A DNA stretch of 42,981 nucleotides from Pedobacter rhizosphaerae (GTDB taxonomy: Bacteria > Bacteroidota > Bacteroidia > Sphingobacteriales > Sphingobacteriaceae): positions 128,086 through 171,066 of the forward strand of contig NZ_FOGG01000011.1 in the NCBI RefSeq assembly GCF_900111155.1, read 5' to 3'. The notes beneath the pieces are model-generated. The model was not told the DNA's origin, searched no databases, and was given only the letters and a program-made list of their open reading frames with translations. The stretch's first letter is position 1. Each line of letters starts with the position of its first letter. Shown here piece by piece: positions 36,175 through 42,981 of this stretch. The translations under genes and the position numbers were made by a program.

Positions 36175-36861
36175 ATGAACAAGCAAGAATTTATTTCTAC
36201 AAAATCTCCAATAATAGGAGTTACCATAGTAATTGCCTTATTATTTGGCGCAATTATTTTCATGTCAAAATTATTCCAACTATTGCATCTACCTGTTGGT
36301 GGCCAAACAATTTTTATTTCTCGCTTAATATTTTGGTTATTACTATTGGCAACCTGGGCGTATGCAACAAAACTAGAGGGGCAAAAGCTTATTCTTTGGA
36401 AAGAAAAAGACTATAATTTTTGGTTTTATCCGCTCTCTATTATTGGAATGTTCTTTTTAATTGCTTTCAGTGCGGCTATTTTAGGGCTCATCGTTAAAAT
36501 ATTTCATCTGGAAACTGAAAGTGTGGCTATTAAAAGAATGATTAAAATCTTCAAAAACAACTACGCTCTATTATTATTCACAGCTGTTACTGCAGGCATT
36601 ACAGAAGAAGTTCTTTTCAGGGGATATATCCAACCGCGCTTAGAAATGTACTTTAAAAATCCTTACATAGCTATCGTAGTATCTTCCATTCTTTTCGGGC
36701 TACTACATTGTACTTATGGCACAGTAATCAATATACTTGGCCCTATATTTATCAGTTTAATATTTGCTGTCCACTATTGGAAATTCAAAAATTTAAAAAT
36801 ATTGATATTCAGCCATTTTTTATGGGACTTTGTCTTACTTGAAATAGCCATCCGTCGTTAA
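36175..36861 (+). CDS. CPBP family intramembrane glutamic endopeptidase
   Basis: A 228-residue integral membrane protein with about six membrane helices. The CPBP (CAAX protease / bacteriocin-processing) motifs are present: EEVLFRG at residues 144-150 (E144-E145-x3-R149), FGLLHCTYG with His178, and SHFLWD with His214. Members cleave within the membrane or act in bacteriocin self-immunity and prenyl-protein processing. It is preceded by 15 bp after a membrane protein that may be its partner or substrate; no bacteriocin gene is seen. Confidence 0.9.
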   Translation: MNKQEFISTKSPIIGVTIVIALLFGAIIFMSKLFQLLHLPVGGQTIFISRLIFWLLLLATWAYATKLEGQKLILWKEKDYNFWFYPLSIIGMFFLIAFSAAILGLIVKIFHLETESVAIKRMIKIFKNNYALLLFTAVTAGITEEVLFRGYIQPRLEMYFKNPYIAIVVSSILFGLLHCTYGTVINILGPIFISLIFAVHYWKFKNLKILIFSHFLWDFVLLEIAIRR

Positions 36862-36931
36862 CCAATAGCGCAAGTTTCGGGTTTCTCCCTTTCCCATTCC
36901 CCATTAACTTTGTTGATATAATCAATAGGAT

Positions 36932-37783
36932 ATGAAAACTCAAGACCAGATCAACTTTGATAGAATTGCAAAGGCTATACAATTTATTCAGGAGCACTTT
37001 AAACGCCAACCGAGTTTAGAAGATATTGCTTCCCATGTAAATTTAAGCCCTTTCCATTTTCAGCGATTGTTTAGTGAATGGGCAGGTACAAGTCCTAAAA
37101 GATTTCTCCAATACGTAAGTATCGGCTATGCTAAAAAACTGTTAAAACAAGATCAGTCTACACTCTTTACTACTGCACTCGAAACCGGTTTATCTGGAAC
37201 GAGCAGATTGCACGATCTTTTTGTCAATATTGAAGGAATGACTCCGGGCGAGTATAAAAATGGTGGAGAAAACCTTCATATCAACTATAGTTTCGCAGCA
37301 AGCCCTTTTGGAAACATACTGGTAGCTTCTACCCCTGTAGGTATTTGCCATCTGGCCTTTTACGAGGAGGAAAACATTGCTTTACAAAAGCTCCAAATTC
37401 AGTTTCCGAAGGCAAAGTTTAGTCAAGTAACTGATTTGGCTCAACAAAATGCACTGTTTATTTTTAATCATGACTGGAGCAAATTAAACCAAATCAAGCT
37501 CCACTTAAAGGGCACTGATTTTCAACTTAAAGTATGGGAAATGCTCTTAAAAATCCCGATGGGTCAGTTATCCTCATATGGAATTATTGCGCAACAACTG
37601 CAAAATCATAATGCATCCCGTGCCGTAGGAACCGCAATTGGCACTAATCCAGTGGCATTTCTTATTCCTTGCCATCGGGTAATACAGGCCACTGGTGCTT
37701 TAGGGGGATATCATTGGGGCTTAAATCGAAAATCAGCCATGATTGCCTGGGAAGCAGCTAAAACAAACCCTCAGGATGATTAA
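36932..37783 (+). CDS. AraC-type regulator fused to O6-methylguanine-DNA methyltransferase
   Basis: A 283-residue fusion. Residues about 8-105 are an AraC DNA-binding domain (PSLEDIASHVNLSPFHFQRLFSEWAG, then TTALETGLSGTSRLHDLFVNIEGMTPGEYK). Residues about 120-280 are an MGMT domain with the acceptor in IPCHRVI (Cys247) and the helix TGALGGYHWGLNRKSAMIAWE. It removes methyl groups from O6-methylguanine by a suicide reaction and may regulate repair genes. Compared with E. coli Ada it lacks the N-terminal zinc domain, which is encoded separately by the next gene; the two genes overlap by 8 bp. Confidence 0.92.
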   Translation: MKTQDQINFDRIAKAIQFIQEHFKRQPSLEDIASHVNLSPFHFQRLFSEWAGTSPKRFLQYVSIGYAKKLLKQDQSTLFTTALETGLSGTSRLHDLFVNIEGMTPGEYKNGGENLHINYSFAASPFGNILVASTPVGICHLAFYEEENIALQKLQIQFPKAKFSQVTDLAQQNALFIFNHDWSKLNQIKLHLKGTDFQLKVWEMLLKIPMGQLSSYGIIAQQLQNHNASRAVGTAIGTNPVAFLIPCHRVIQATGALGGYHWGLNRKSAMIAWEAAKTNPQDD

Positions 37784-38024
37784 ACATCTTTTATTATCAA
37801 ATTTTGATGTAAAAAGAAAAATTAAAAACAACGAAATTTGTTATGCCGGAAATATCAGGTTAAAAATATATGGCCAATTAAATTGCCGATCGGGAAAGCG
37901 AATGAAAAGAGAGAACAGGGTTTTCTTTAATACAGAAGAAGAGGCTTTACAAAGTGGTTTCCGACCATGCGGTCATTGTCAAAATAAAAAATACAAAAAA
38001 TGGATTTATTCAATTTCGAAATAG
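37776..38024 (+). CDS. Stand-alone Ada zinc (metal-binding) domain protein
   Basis: An 82-residue protein matching the N-terminal Ada phosphotriester-repair domain: YGQLNCRSGKRMKRENRVFF then EEALQSGFRPCGHC. Cys of the first pair (LNC), and both Cys of RPCGHC are kept, but the second ligand Cys of the usual CxxxC is replaced by Lys (CRSGK), so only three of four zinc ligands are visible. The ATG at 37776 lies in ATGATTAA, overlapping the upstream stop codon. The alkB gene starts 25 bp before this gene ends. It may demethylate phosphotriesters or act as a detached sensor for the upstream regulator. Confidence 0.85.
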   Translation: MIKHLLLSNFDVKRKIKNNEICYAGNIRLKIYGQLNCRSGKRMKRENRVFFNTEEEALQSGFRPCGHCQNKKYKKWIYSISK

Positions 38025-38608
38025 ATACACAACATAACCTCCTGCCTTACGGAGGAACGGTAAATTATTATGGTAAACTTTTTACAGGTGATAAAGCAGA
38101 TCAGTACTATCAAATCCTGAAGGATACCATTGAATGGAAAAACGATGAAGCGTACATCATGGGCAAGCACATCATTACCAAACGTAAAGTAGCCTGGTAT
38201 GGAGACGAAGCTTATTCTTATACTTACTCTAAGGCTTCTAAACTGGCTCTCCCCTGGACGGATACACTTTTAGAACTGAAAGAACTTACAGAAGATAAAA
38301 CAGGCGTAAAATTCAATTCCTGCCTTTTAAATCTGTACCATAATGGCGATGAAGGCATGGCCTACCACAGTGATGATGAAAAAGCACTTCAAAAAAATGG
38401 GGCCATAGCTTCGTTGAGCTTTGGTGCCGAAAGAAAATTTCTTTTTAAACACAAAGAAACTAAAGAAACCATTACTACCTTTTTAGAACATGGCAGTTTA
38501 TTGATTATGAAAGATGAAACGCAAACCAATTGGCTCCACCGTTTACCCCCCACAAAAAAAATAACAAGGCCACGTATTAATCTAACTTTCAGAACAATGG
38601 AGGTGTGA
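38000..38608 (+). CDS. alkB: Alpha-ketoglutarate-dependent dioxygenase AlkB
   Basis: A 202-residue Fe(II)/2-oxoglutarate oxygenase that repairs N1-methyladenine and N3-methylcytosine. The iron triad is seen as H123-x-D125 (YHSDDE) and H180 (WLHRLP). The 2-oxoglutarate-binding block RPRINLTFR is at residues 190-198, and the substrate lid region lies at LALPWTDTLLELK. The length fits the family. It is the third gene of an overlapping alkylation-repair operon and is translationally coupled, its ATG being 25 bp inside the Ada-domain gene. Confidence 0.96.
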   Translation: MDLFNFEIDTQHNLLPYGGTVNYYGKLFTGDKADQYYQILKDTIEWKNDEAYIMGKHIITKRKVAWYGDEAYSYTYSKASKLALPWTDTLLELKELTEDKTGVKFNSCLLNLYHNGDEGMAYHSDDEKALQKNGAIASLSFGAERKFLFKHKETKETITTFLEHGSLLIMKDETQTNWLHRLPPTKKITRPRINLTFRTMEV

Positions 38609-38846
38609 GAACTAGCCCTGAGTGCACTAATTCATTAACCACCTTAGAATGCTTAGGTAACTCAGTAATAATTAGGATTTTCCAAGCTGCTTATTCCATA
38701 TCTCTGTAGAAAATATATGTTTTACCACAAAGGCTCAAAAGATGAGTAAAAGTGTTGCGGTTAACTATTGATTTACTATTCTCCGTGTATTCCGTGGTTC
38801 CGTGGCAAATACCTTTTTTTACCCAAGTCTCAAACACACCACTCAT

Positions 38847-39617
38847 TTAGTGCTTAAATTCCGATATATCCACAATACGATTATCATCCGCATTTTTCTT
38901 CAAAAATGAAGTTCCGCGGTCGTTGGTAAACCAGGTGTAATTTTGTTGAATCTCATTGTATACATTATCCAGTTTACGGGCAATTGGCTGCGTAAAGGTT
39001 TCATCTGTTTTATAGCTTACCTGATACAGGGCCTTATCCGTTAAGAAAACGAGCGTGTTCTTATCCCTCGAATAAGCCACAAATTGTCCTGGAATTCGAT
39101 CGTCCGGATTTTGTCTTTTAATGGGATAAACTTTTCCATTCACAGCTGTAATGAAATAATCGTTGTTGATAACAAAACTGGTTCTGGTTAGCTCTTCCAA
39201 ACCTGGTAAAAACTGGCGCTCGCCGTTGCTACCTGAGGCGCGATTAAGATCAACAACCTCTACCTTTCCATTTGCGATACTAATTACGTAATATAATGGT
39301 TCGATAGTCGTTTGTACGAGCACAGCAGTTTTCTGACTATTGATAAATCTGGCATCAGCAAACTTATCTAATTTAGGCTTTTTACCTTTTTCAATGGCGA
39401 TTGTAGTATCTCTAAACTGAATGGCAACACGTTTTCCAGCCTCTTTTCCACTCGAATCTGGATCTATAATGGCGAGCACCTCACTTTTCGATTTTGGAAT
39501 ACCATTAAAATCTTCATTAACAGTTAAATTTCTTGGGGTTATTATTTTTTCTAAAGCAGCTTGCTTACAGGAAGTAAAGGTTAGGGCTAATAAAACTGCA
39601 AAGAGATAATTTTTCAT
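38847..39617 (-). CDS. Hypothetical lipoprotein
   Basis: A 256-residue predicted lipoprotein with lipobox LTFTSC. The rest is hydrophilic and beta-rich, with blocks like KRVAIQFRDTTIAIEKGKKPKLDKFADARFINSQKTAVLVQTTIEPLYYVISIANGKVEVVDL suggesting a propeller or beta-sandwich. No enzyme motif was recognised. It faces the LuxR-type gene at 39771 divergently across a 153-bp gap. Confidence 0.65.
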   Translation of the reverse strand: MKNYLFAVLLALTFTSCKQAALEKIITPRNLTVNEDFNGIPKSKSEVLAIIDPDSSGKEAGKRVAIQFRDTTIAIEKGKKPKLDKFADARFINSQKTAVLVQTTIEPLYYVISIANGKVEVVDLNRASGSNGERQFLPGLEELTRTSFVINNDYFITAVNGKVYPIKRQNPDDRIPGQFVAYSRDKNTLVFLTDKALYQVSYKTDETFTQPIARKLDNVYNEIQQNYTWFTNDRGTSFLKKNADDNRIVDISEFKH

Positions 39618-39770
39618 AAGGTTGTATGGCGTTATTTGAGTAAATTGTTTTCTTTTGAATTAACGGCCTAAAATTAGAAATATATTATTGAAGCAAAAAT
39701 GGATTTTTGTATTATCAATCATTTTGTTCGCCTATTCAAATTTTTATATTTTTGATTTGCTCAGGATACC

Positions 39771-40253
39771 ATGGCCAATAAAACAAACTTCTTCATCAGA
39801 AATAAAAACAGCATACTTTATGGGCTGATTTTGGCCCTTCTTTTATTTCTAATGAAGTGGCTAGAGCTTCGCTATGTGGTAATCAATCACAGTTTTGAAA
39901 TCTATGCCGGAGCAATTGCCATTATATTTACAGCCCTCGGCATCTGGCTCGCCCTTAAACTGACTAAACCCAAAACCAGCACAATCGTTGTTGAAAAGCC
40001 TGTCTTTATTCAAAAAGAGGATGCTTTCGTACTAAACAAAAAAGAAGTGGAAAGATTAGGTTTAAGCAACAGGGAACTTGAAGTATTAACCTTACTAGCG
40101 GAAGGCCTGAGCAATCAGGAAATAGCACAACGTTTATTTGTATCTTTAAATACCATAAAAACCCACACCTCAAATATTTTCGAAAAGTTAGCGGTTAAAC
40201 GGAGGATGCAGGCTGTAGAACTGGCCAAAAGCTTACAGCTCATCCCGCAATAG
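39771..40253 (+). CDS. Membrane-anchored LuxR-type HTH regulator
   Basis: A 160-residue protein with two N-terminal membrane segments (SILYGLILALLLFLMKWLEL and EIYAGAIAIIFTALGIWLALKL), a short linker, and a C-terminal GerE/LuxR DNA-binding domain (LSNRELEVLTLLAEGLSNQEIAQRLFVSLNTIKTHTSNIFEKLAV). There is no receiver or ligand-binding domain. The placement of an HTH directly after a membrane anchor suggests a membrane-tethered regulator. A DUF4199 membrane-protein gene follows 104 bp downstream. Confidence 0.88.
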   Translation: MANKTNFFIRNKNSILYGLILALLLFLMKWLELRYVVINHSFEIYAGAIAIIFTALGIWLALKLTKPKTSTIVVEKPVFIQKEDAFVLNKKEVERLGLSNRELEVLTLLAEGLSNQEIAQRLFVSLNTIKTHTSNIFEKLAVKRRMQAVELAKSLQLIPQ

Positions 40254-40357
40254 GATCATACTTAAGTACTAAAGATGCTTTCAATAAGTAAAATCACCCG
40301 AAAGTATGAGCTTGAAAAGATTTATTTAGCAGAATTTTGAATCAAAATATTTAAATC

Positions 40358-40900
40358 ATGAAAAGAACAGTAATCGTATTTGGATTAATTGCAGGCATCA
40401 TTGTAACTGCAATTATGGTAATTTCTATGGCCAGATGCTATAGTAATCCAAATTTTGAAAGCAGTATGGTTTTAGGCTATGCCTCCATGCTTTTAGCTTT
40501 TTCATTCATCTTTGTTGGGGTAAAAAACTACCGCGATAAATATAATGGGGGGATAATCACCTTTGGAAAGGCCTTTAAAGTTGGCTTTCTAATCTGCCTG
40601 GTGGCCTCAACAATGTATGTTTTCGTCTGGCTTATAGATTACTACCTATTTATCCCCGATTTTATGGATAAATATACTGCGCATACACTTTTAGAAGCCA
40701 GGAAAAGTGGTGCAAGCGCTACAGAACTAGCTTCAAAGGCGGAAGAAATGAATAAGTATAAAGACATGTACAAAAATCCAATTTGGATTGTATTGCTTAC
40801 TTATATGGAAATTATTCCTATTGGATTAATCGTTTCTTTAATCAGTGCAGTTATTTTAAAGAGAAAATCTAATGACACCCTTAAAACGCAAATGGCTTAA
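40358..40900 (+). CDS. DUF4199 membrane protein
   Basis: A 180-residue protein with about four membrane segments (TVIVFGLIAGIIVTAIMVIS, MVLGYASMLLAFSFIFVGV, FKVGFLICLVASTMYVFVW, IWIVLLTYMEIIPIGLIVSLI). The YRDKYNGGIITFGKAFKVG segment and the soluble hairpin between helices 3 and 4 match DUF4199, a Bacteroidota-typical family of unknown function. It follows the membrane LuxR-type regulator and may be its target. Confidence 0.85.
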   Translation: MKRTVIVFGLIAGIIVTAIMVISMARCYSNPNFESSMVLGYASMLLAFSFIFVGVKNYRDKYNGGIITFGKAFKVGFLICLVASTMYVFVWLIDYYLFIPDFMDKYTAHTLLEARKSGASATELASKAEEMNKYKDMYKNPIWIVLLTYMEIIPIGLIVSLISAVILKRKSNDTLKTQMA

Positions 40901-40993
40901 CACAGACTAAAGTTTTCTAAAACAATAAGTACCAGAATCGCATTTAATTAGAAGCAAAACTTGCAACTGATCTAAAACTTAAATGGAAACATC

Positions 40994-41491
40994 ATGCTAG
41001 TTCAATCTCTTTTGGGCGAATTTCTACATGAAGCAGAAAATACCCGCAAACTTTTAAAAGCCATTCCGGATAGTGCCTTAAGCTTTAAGCCCTCTCCTAC
41101 CTCCTGGACCACCGCTGAACTTGCTTCGCACATTGCCGAAATTTACAATTGGTACACGGGAACTTTTCAGGATAATGTTTTCGACATCAGTAAATATGAG
41201 TACGATAACGTTGATCTGAGCAAGGCGGAAAATATTGTGCGAAAATTTGAAAGGGCCTTCGAGAAAGCGAAGAATAGTTTAGCATCCGCTACAGATGAAA
41301 GTTTAGCTGAAACCTGGACTATGGTGGGTAATGGTCAAACTTATATTCCAGAAATGCCACGGATCCAGGTTCTGCGTGGCTTTTTAATGAATCATGTGTA
41401 TCATCATAGAGGAGAAATGATTATCTATTTACGGACTACAGGAAACAAAGTTCCAGGATTATATGGGCCTACATACGAGGAAAGTAACTAA
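40994..41491 (+). CDS. DinB family protein
   Basis: A 165-residue four-helix-bundle protein of the DinB/YfiT type. The three His metal ligands expected of this fold are seen in ELASHIAEIYNW and MNHVYHHRGEMIIYLR. The family includes metal-dependent thiol transferases and many uncharacterised members; no substrate can be assigned. The GNAT gene follows after 36 bp. Confidence 0.9.
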   Translation: MLVQSLLGEFLHEAENTRKLLKAIPDSALSFKPSPTSWTTAELASHIAEIYNWYTGTFQDNVFDISKYEYDNVDLSKAENIVRKFERAFEKAKNSLASATDESLAETWTMVGNGQTYIPEMPRIQVLRGFLMNHVYHHRGEMIIYLRTTGNKVPGLYGPTYEESN

Positions 41492-41527
41492 CTTGGCAAA
41501 GTCAGCATAGACTGTCTTTTTAATGCT

Positions 41528-42052
41528 ATGAAAATTTTTGTCGAAACCGATCGTCTGATTTTAAGAGAGCTGGTACCTACAGATGCCGCAGGTATGTTTG
41601 CGCTAGATTCAGATCCGGAAGTTCATCAATATTTAGGAGGAAACCCGGTAAAATCTATTGAACAGAGCCAGGATGATATCGAATTCATCCGCAAGCAATA
41701 TGAGAAAAATGGCATAGGCCGATGGGCGGTGATAGAAAAATCAACAAACGAATTTATAGGATGGGGAGGTTTAAAGTTAATTACCGAACCCATTTATAAT
41801 CATGTTAACTATTATGATGTGGGCTATCGCTTTATCAAGAAGTTTTGGGGTAAAGGTTATGCTTCAGAAACTGCGAAGGCCAGTATTGATTATGGGTTTA
41901 GTCAACTCGGCCAGCCTTCATTATATGCAATGGCGGATGTGAATAATCAAGCTTCTATTCACGTTCTCGAAAAAAGTGGCTTTAAACGCCTGGCTAAATT
42001 TGATTACAAAGGAACACCATCTTATTGGTTTGAAATCAGCGTTGTCCGGTAA
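41528..42052 (+). CDS. GNAT family N-acetyltransferase (RimJ/L-like)
   Basis: A 174-residue acetyltransferase starting KIFVETDRLILRELVPTDAAGMFALDSDPEVHQYL, the pattern of RimJ/RimL-type GNATs. The acetyl-CoA loop is KKFWGKGYASETAKA near residues 115-130. Its last codons and TAA stop lie within CAGCGTTGTCCGGTAAA, a sequence closely matching the end of the IS4-type element at 42588, so insertion of a small element may have set its C-terminus. Confidence 0.9.
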   Translation: MKIFVETDRLILRELVPTDAAGMFALDSDPEVHQYLGGNPVKSIEQSQDDIEFIRKQYEKNGIGRWAVIEKSTNEFIGWGGLKLITEPIYNHVNYYDVGYRFIKKFWGKGYASETAKASIDYGFSQLGQPSLYAMADVNNQASIHVLEKSGFKRLAKFDYKGTPSYWFEISVVR

Positions 42053-42162
42053 ACTGGAAAAAAAGGAAAAAAAATAGGGGCCAAAGCCCCTACATAGTCT
42101 AGATTTGAAGTTCTCAAGCTTTAAAAATAAACCATGCGCAAAGATACATTTTTTACCGGACA
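42043..42162. mobile_element. MITE-like short element
   Basis: TGTCCGGTAAA (42043-42053) and TTTACCGGACA (42152-42162) are perfect 11-bp inverted ends of a 120-bp segment. The same end, TGTCCGGTAAAA, begins the IS4-type element at 42594. Inside is the hairpin TAGGGGC / GCCCCTA (42075-42092). No coding frame is present, and the left end overlaps the GNAT stop codon. Confidence 0.6.
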
Positions 42163-42235
42163 GCCTATCCTTGGACAGTTACTTTCTTTAATTCCGCGTT
42201 ACAAAGTTGATCTGCTATCTCAGAAATACCATTCT

Positions 42236-42309
42236 ACCTGCTCTGTCCGTAGAGTTAAGCGCAGCGCCTCTACGGATTACAACATACCGTTGAGTTTCAG
42301 AACTCAACA
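42236..42309 (+). repeat. 74-bp double-hairpin repeat, copy A
   Basis: Begins ACCTGCTCTGTCCGTAGAG and ends ACTCAACA. It holds the stem TCCGTAGAG / CTCTACGGA and then GTTGAGTT-TCAG-AACTCAAC. The other copies are at 42315 and 42512. Confidence 0.9.
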
Positions 42310-42314
42310 CAATG

Positions 42315-42388
42315 ACCTGCCCTGTCCGTAGAGTTAAGCGCAGCGCCTCTACGGATTACAACATACCGTTGAGTTTCATAACTCAACA
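42315..42388 (+). repeat. 74-bp double-hairpin repeat, copy B
   Basis: Identical in length and nearly in sequence to copy A (CCC for CTC near the start, loop TCAT for TCAG). Both stems are intact. Confidence 0.9.
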
Positions 42389-42425
42389 TTACTTAAACCG
42401 AGTCCAAGACTCTCCTCCATTAAAC

Positions 42426-42460
42426 AATCCGTAGAACTCCTGCGGAACTCGACGGACAGG
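42426..42460 (-). repeat. Diverged inverted partial copy of the 74-bp repeat
   Basis: Its reverse complement begins CCTGTCCGTCGAGTT and ends CTACGGATT, matching the first hairpin of copies A-C with several changes; the second hairpin is absent. Confidence 0.6.
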
Positions 42461-42462
42461 AT

Positions 42463-42515
42463 TGAAAAAGCTCTTTTTGGATACAAAGAATACAGACCAC
42501 AATACCAAATGACCT
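42463..42515 (+). pseudogene. Fragment of an IS4-type transposase gene, inverted relative to 42687
   Basis: This 53-bp segment is nearly identical to the reverse complement of 42701-42752, the last codons of the transposase. It would read EKALFGYKEYRPQYQMT against EKALIGYKEYRPQYQMT in the copy at the window end. One of the base changes is silent, as expected if both descend from coding copies. It runs directly into repeat copy C. Confidence 0.75.
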
Positions 42516-42585
42516 GCCCTGTCCGTAGAGTTAAGCGCAGCGCCTCTACGGATTACAACATACCGTTGAGTTTCATAACTCAACA
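42512..42585 (+). repeat. 74-bp double-hairpin repeat, copy C
   Basis: Matches copy B throughout as far as I can see by eye. It lies between the transposase-gene fragment and the end of the IS4-type element. Confidence 0.9.
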
Positions 42586-42587
42586 TT

Positions 42588-42981
42588 CAGTGTTGTCCGG
42601 TAAAATTCTGAATTAGTTAAGAAAGTTCGTCCTAGAGTTTTCAAGGCATATTTTTTCCTGTTAGATAAAAGTAAGCCCCCCCTGTTCTATGTTTTAAACA
42701 AGGTCATTTGGTATTGTGGCCTGTATTCTTTGTATCCAATCAGAGCTTTTTCAGGATTTGTTAGAAATATTACAAGATCTATATATGTGCCTAGGTGTTG
42801 TCTAATCAGGCCTGCAACATTTGAAAAAGACCACTTGGACTTTCTATTTTTATCTGCTTTGTCTTTTACCAACTTTATGAGCAGGTCAGCGATAAGTGTG
42901 CACCAGATCTGGATCTTAATTGCATTCTGGTTATCACCAAGAAAGTTATGTAGTTGAAAATTTTGCTTTAGGCGCTTGAAA
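42588..42981 (-). mobile_element. 3' portion of an IS4-type insertion sequence (continues past the window)
   Basis: The element end is put at CAGTGTTGTCCGGTAAAATT (42588-42607), which shares TGTCCGGTAAAA with both ends of the MITE-like element. Inside it, on the minus strand, is the C-terminal part of a DDE transposase gene. The other end is outside the window, so target-site duplication and full length cannot be checked. Confidence 0.7.
42687..42981 (-). CDS. IS4-family-type DDE transposase, C-terminal part
   Basis: The last 97 codons of a transposase whose start lies beyond the right edge. The reading from the edge gives FKRLKQNFQLHNFLGDNQN then AIKIQIWCTLIADLLIKLV, a block typical of the C-terminal end of Bacteroidota IS4-type DDE transposases, followed by WSFSNVAGLIRQHLGTYIDL and a final EKALIGYKEYRPQYQMTLFKT. 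The catalytic acidic residues would be upstream or out of view, so activity cannot be judged. Stop codon at 42687. Confidence 0.8.
   Translation of the reverse strand, partial: FKRLKQNFQLHNFLGDNQNAIKIQIWCTLIADLLIKLVKDKADKNRKSKWSFSNVAGLIRQHLGTYIDLVIFLTNPEKALIGYKEYRPQYQMTLFKT

Noticed and set aside
36175..36861. Bacteriocin production and immunity cluster
   Set aside because: The CPBP protease alone does not support it; no bacteriocin precursor or transporter is beside it.
38609..38846. Possible small RNA or gene in the 238-bp gap after alkB
   Set aside because: It shows only a TCCGTGTATTCCGTGGTTCC word; no stable fold, promoter or frame could be supported.
42236..42585. Possible CRISPR array at the right end
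   Set aside because: Copies are 74 bp of double hairpins at irregular spacing (5 and 123 bp); the segments between are mobile-element fragments, not spacers.
42389..42586. Minus-strand open frame in the right-hand repeat zone
   Set aside because: It is made of the reverse complement of the 74-bp repeats and the IS fragment, with no protein-like character.

Overview
The window looks like a chromosomal segment of a Bacteroidota bacterium of the Sphingobacteriaceae type, most likely Pedobacter or a close relative. This rests on recognised gene content (S6-S18-L9 operon, monomeric isocitrate dehydrogenase, TonB-dependent receptor, S41 peptidase lipoprotein, DUF4199, DUF1080 and sulfatase genes), low GC, absence of clear Shine-Dalgarno sites, and several exact TAnnTTTG promoter elements with a TTG/TTTG box 18-19 nt upstream (both tRNA-Phe genes and rpsF). 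No database search was possible.

Layout. 1-409: gene-free tandem repeats. 410-4830: GNAT acetyltransferase, a small acidic protein, an LEA14-like lipoprotein, an S41 protease lipoprotein, a DUF1801 protein and an SRPBCC protein. 4905-5184: two identical tRNA-Phe(GAA) genes, only one with an encoded CCA. 5416-7623: a membrane Fe-S / CCG-domain pair resembling a split HdrD/GlpC electron-transfer module. 7732-13917: small conserved genes, an AsmA-like giant, convergent mtgA, a DUF1080 lipoprotein and an SDR oxidoreductase. 13741-14470: an imperfect ~365-bp tandem duplication that copied the 3' end of the SDR gene and half of the ribosomal-operon terminator. 14499-15575: rplI, rpsR, rpsF (minus strand). 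15719-18783: outer-membrane barrel, secreted protein and AraC regulator. 18888-20711: dnaX, with an A10 run exactly where a short gamma form would end. 20823-23890: acidic protein, repeat cluster, icd. 24176-26737: two tandem ankyrin-repeat genes, the second ending in a SHOCT-like motif. 26894-31742: lipoprotein, sorbosone/PQQ-type sugar dehydrogenase lipoprotein, TonB receptor, ssb. 31916-34828: two secreted sulfatases bracketed by near-identical ~33-nt direct repeats. 35071-36861: zinc-ribbon protein, membrane protein and CPBP protease. 36932-38608: a tightly overlapping alkylation-repair operon (AraC-MGMT fusion, detached Ada zinc domain, AlkB). 38847-42052: lipoprotein, membrane-anchored LuxR protein, DUF4199 protein, DinB protein and GNAT. 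42043-42981: a mobile-DNA zone with a MITE-like element, three 74-bp double-hairpin repeats, an inverted IS fragment and the 3' end of an IS4-type transposase gene running off the window.

How genes work together: most of the window is housekeeping or accessory genes in short transcription units. Clear functional groupings are the ribosomal-protein operon, the alkylation-repair operon, the Fe-S pair, the sulfatase pair and the ankyrin pair. I do not see a defence island, CRISPR array, prophage or biosynthetic cluster. The most unusual signals are the dnaX slippage site, the repeat-bracketed sulfatases, the tandem duplication that captured half a terminator, and the small mobile elements at the right edge.
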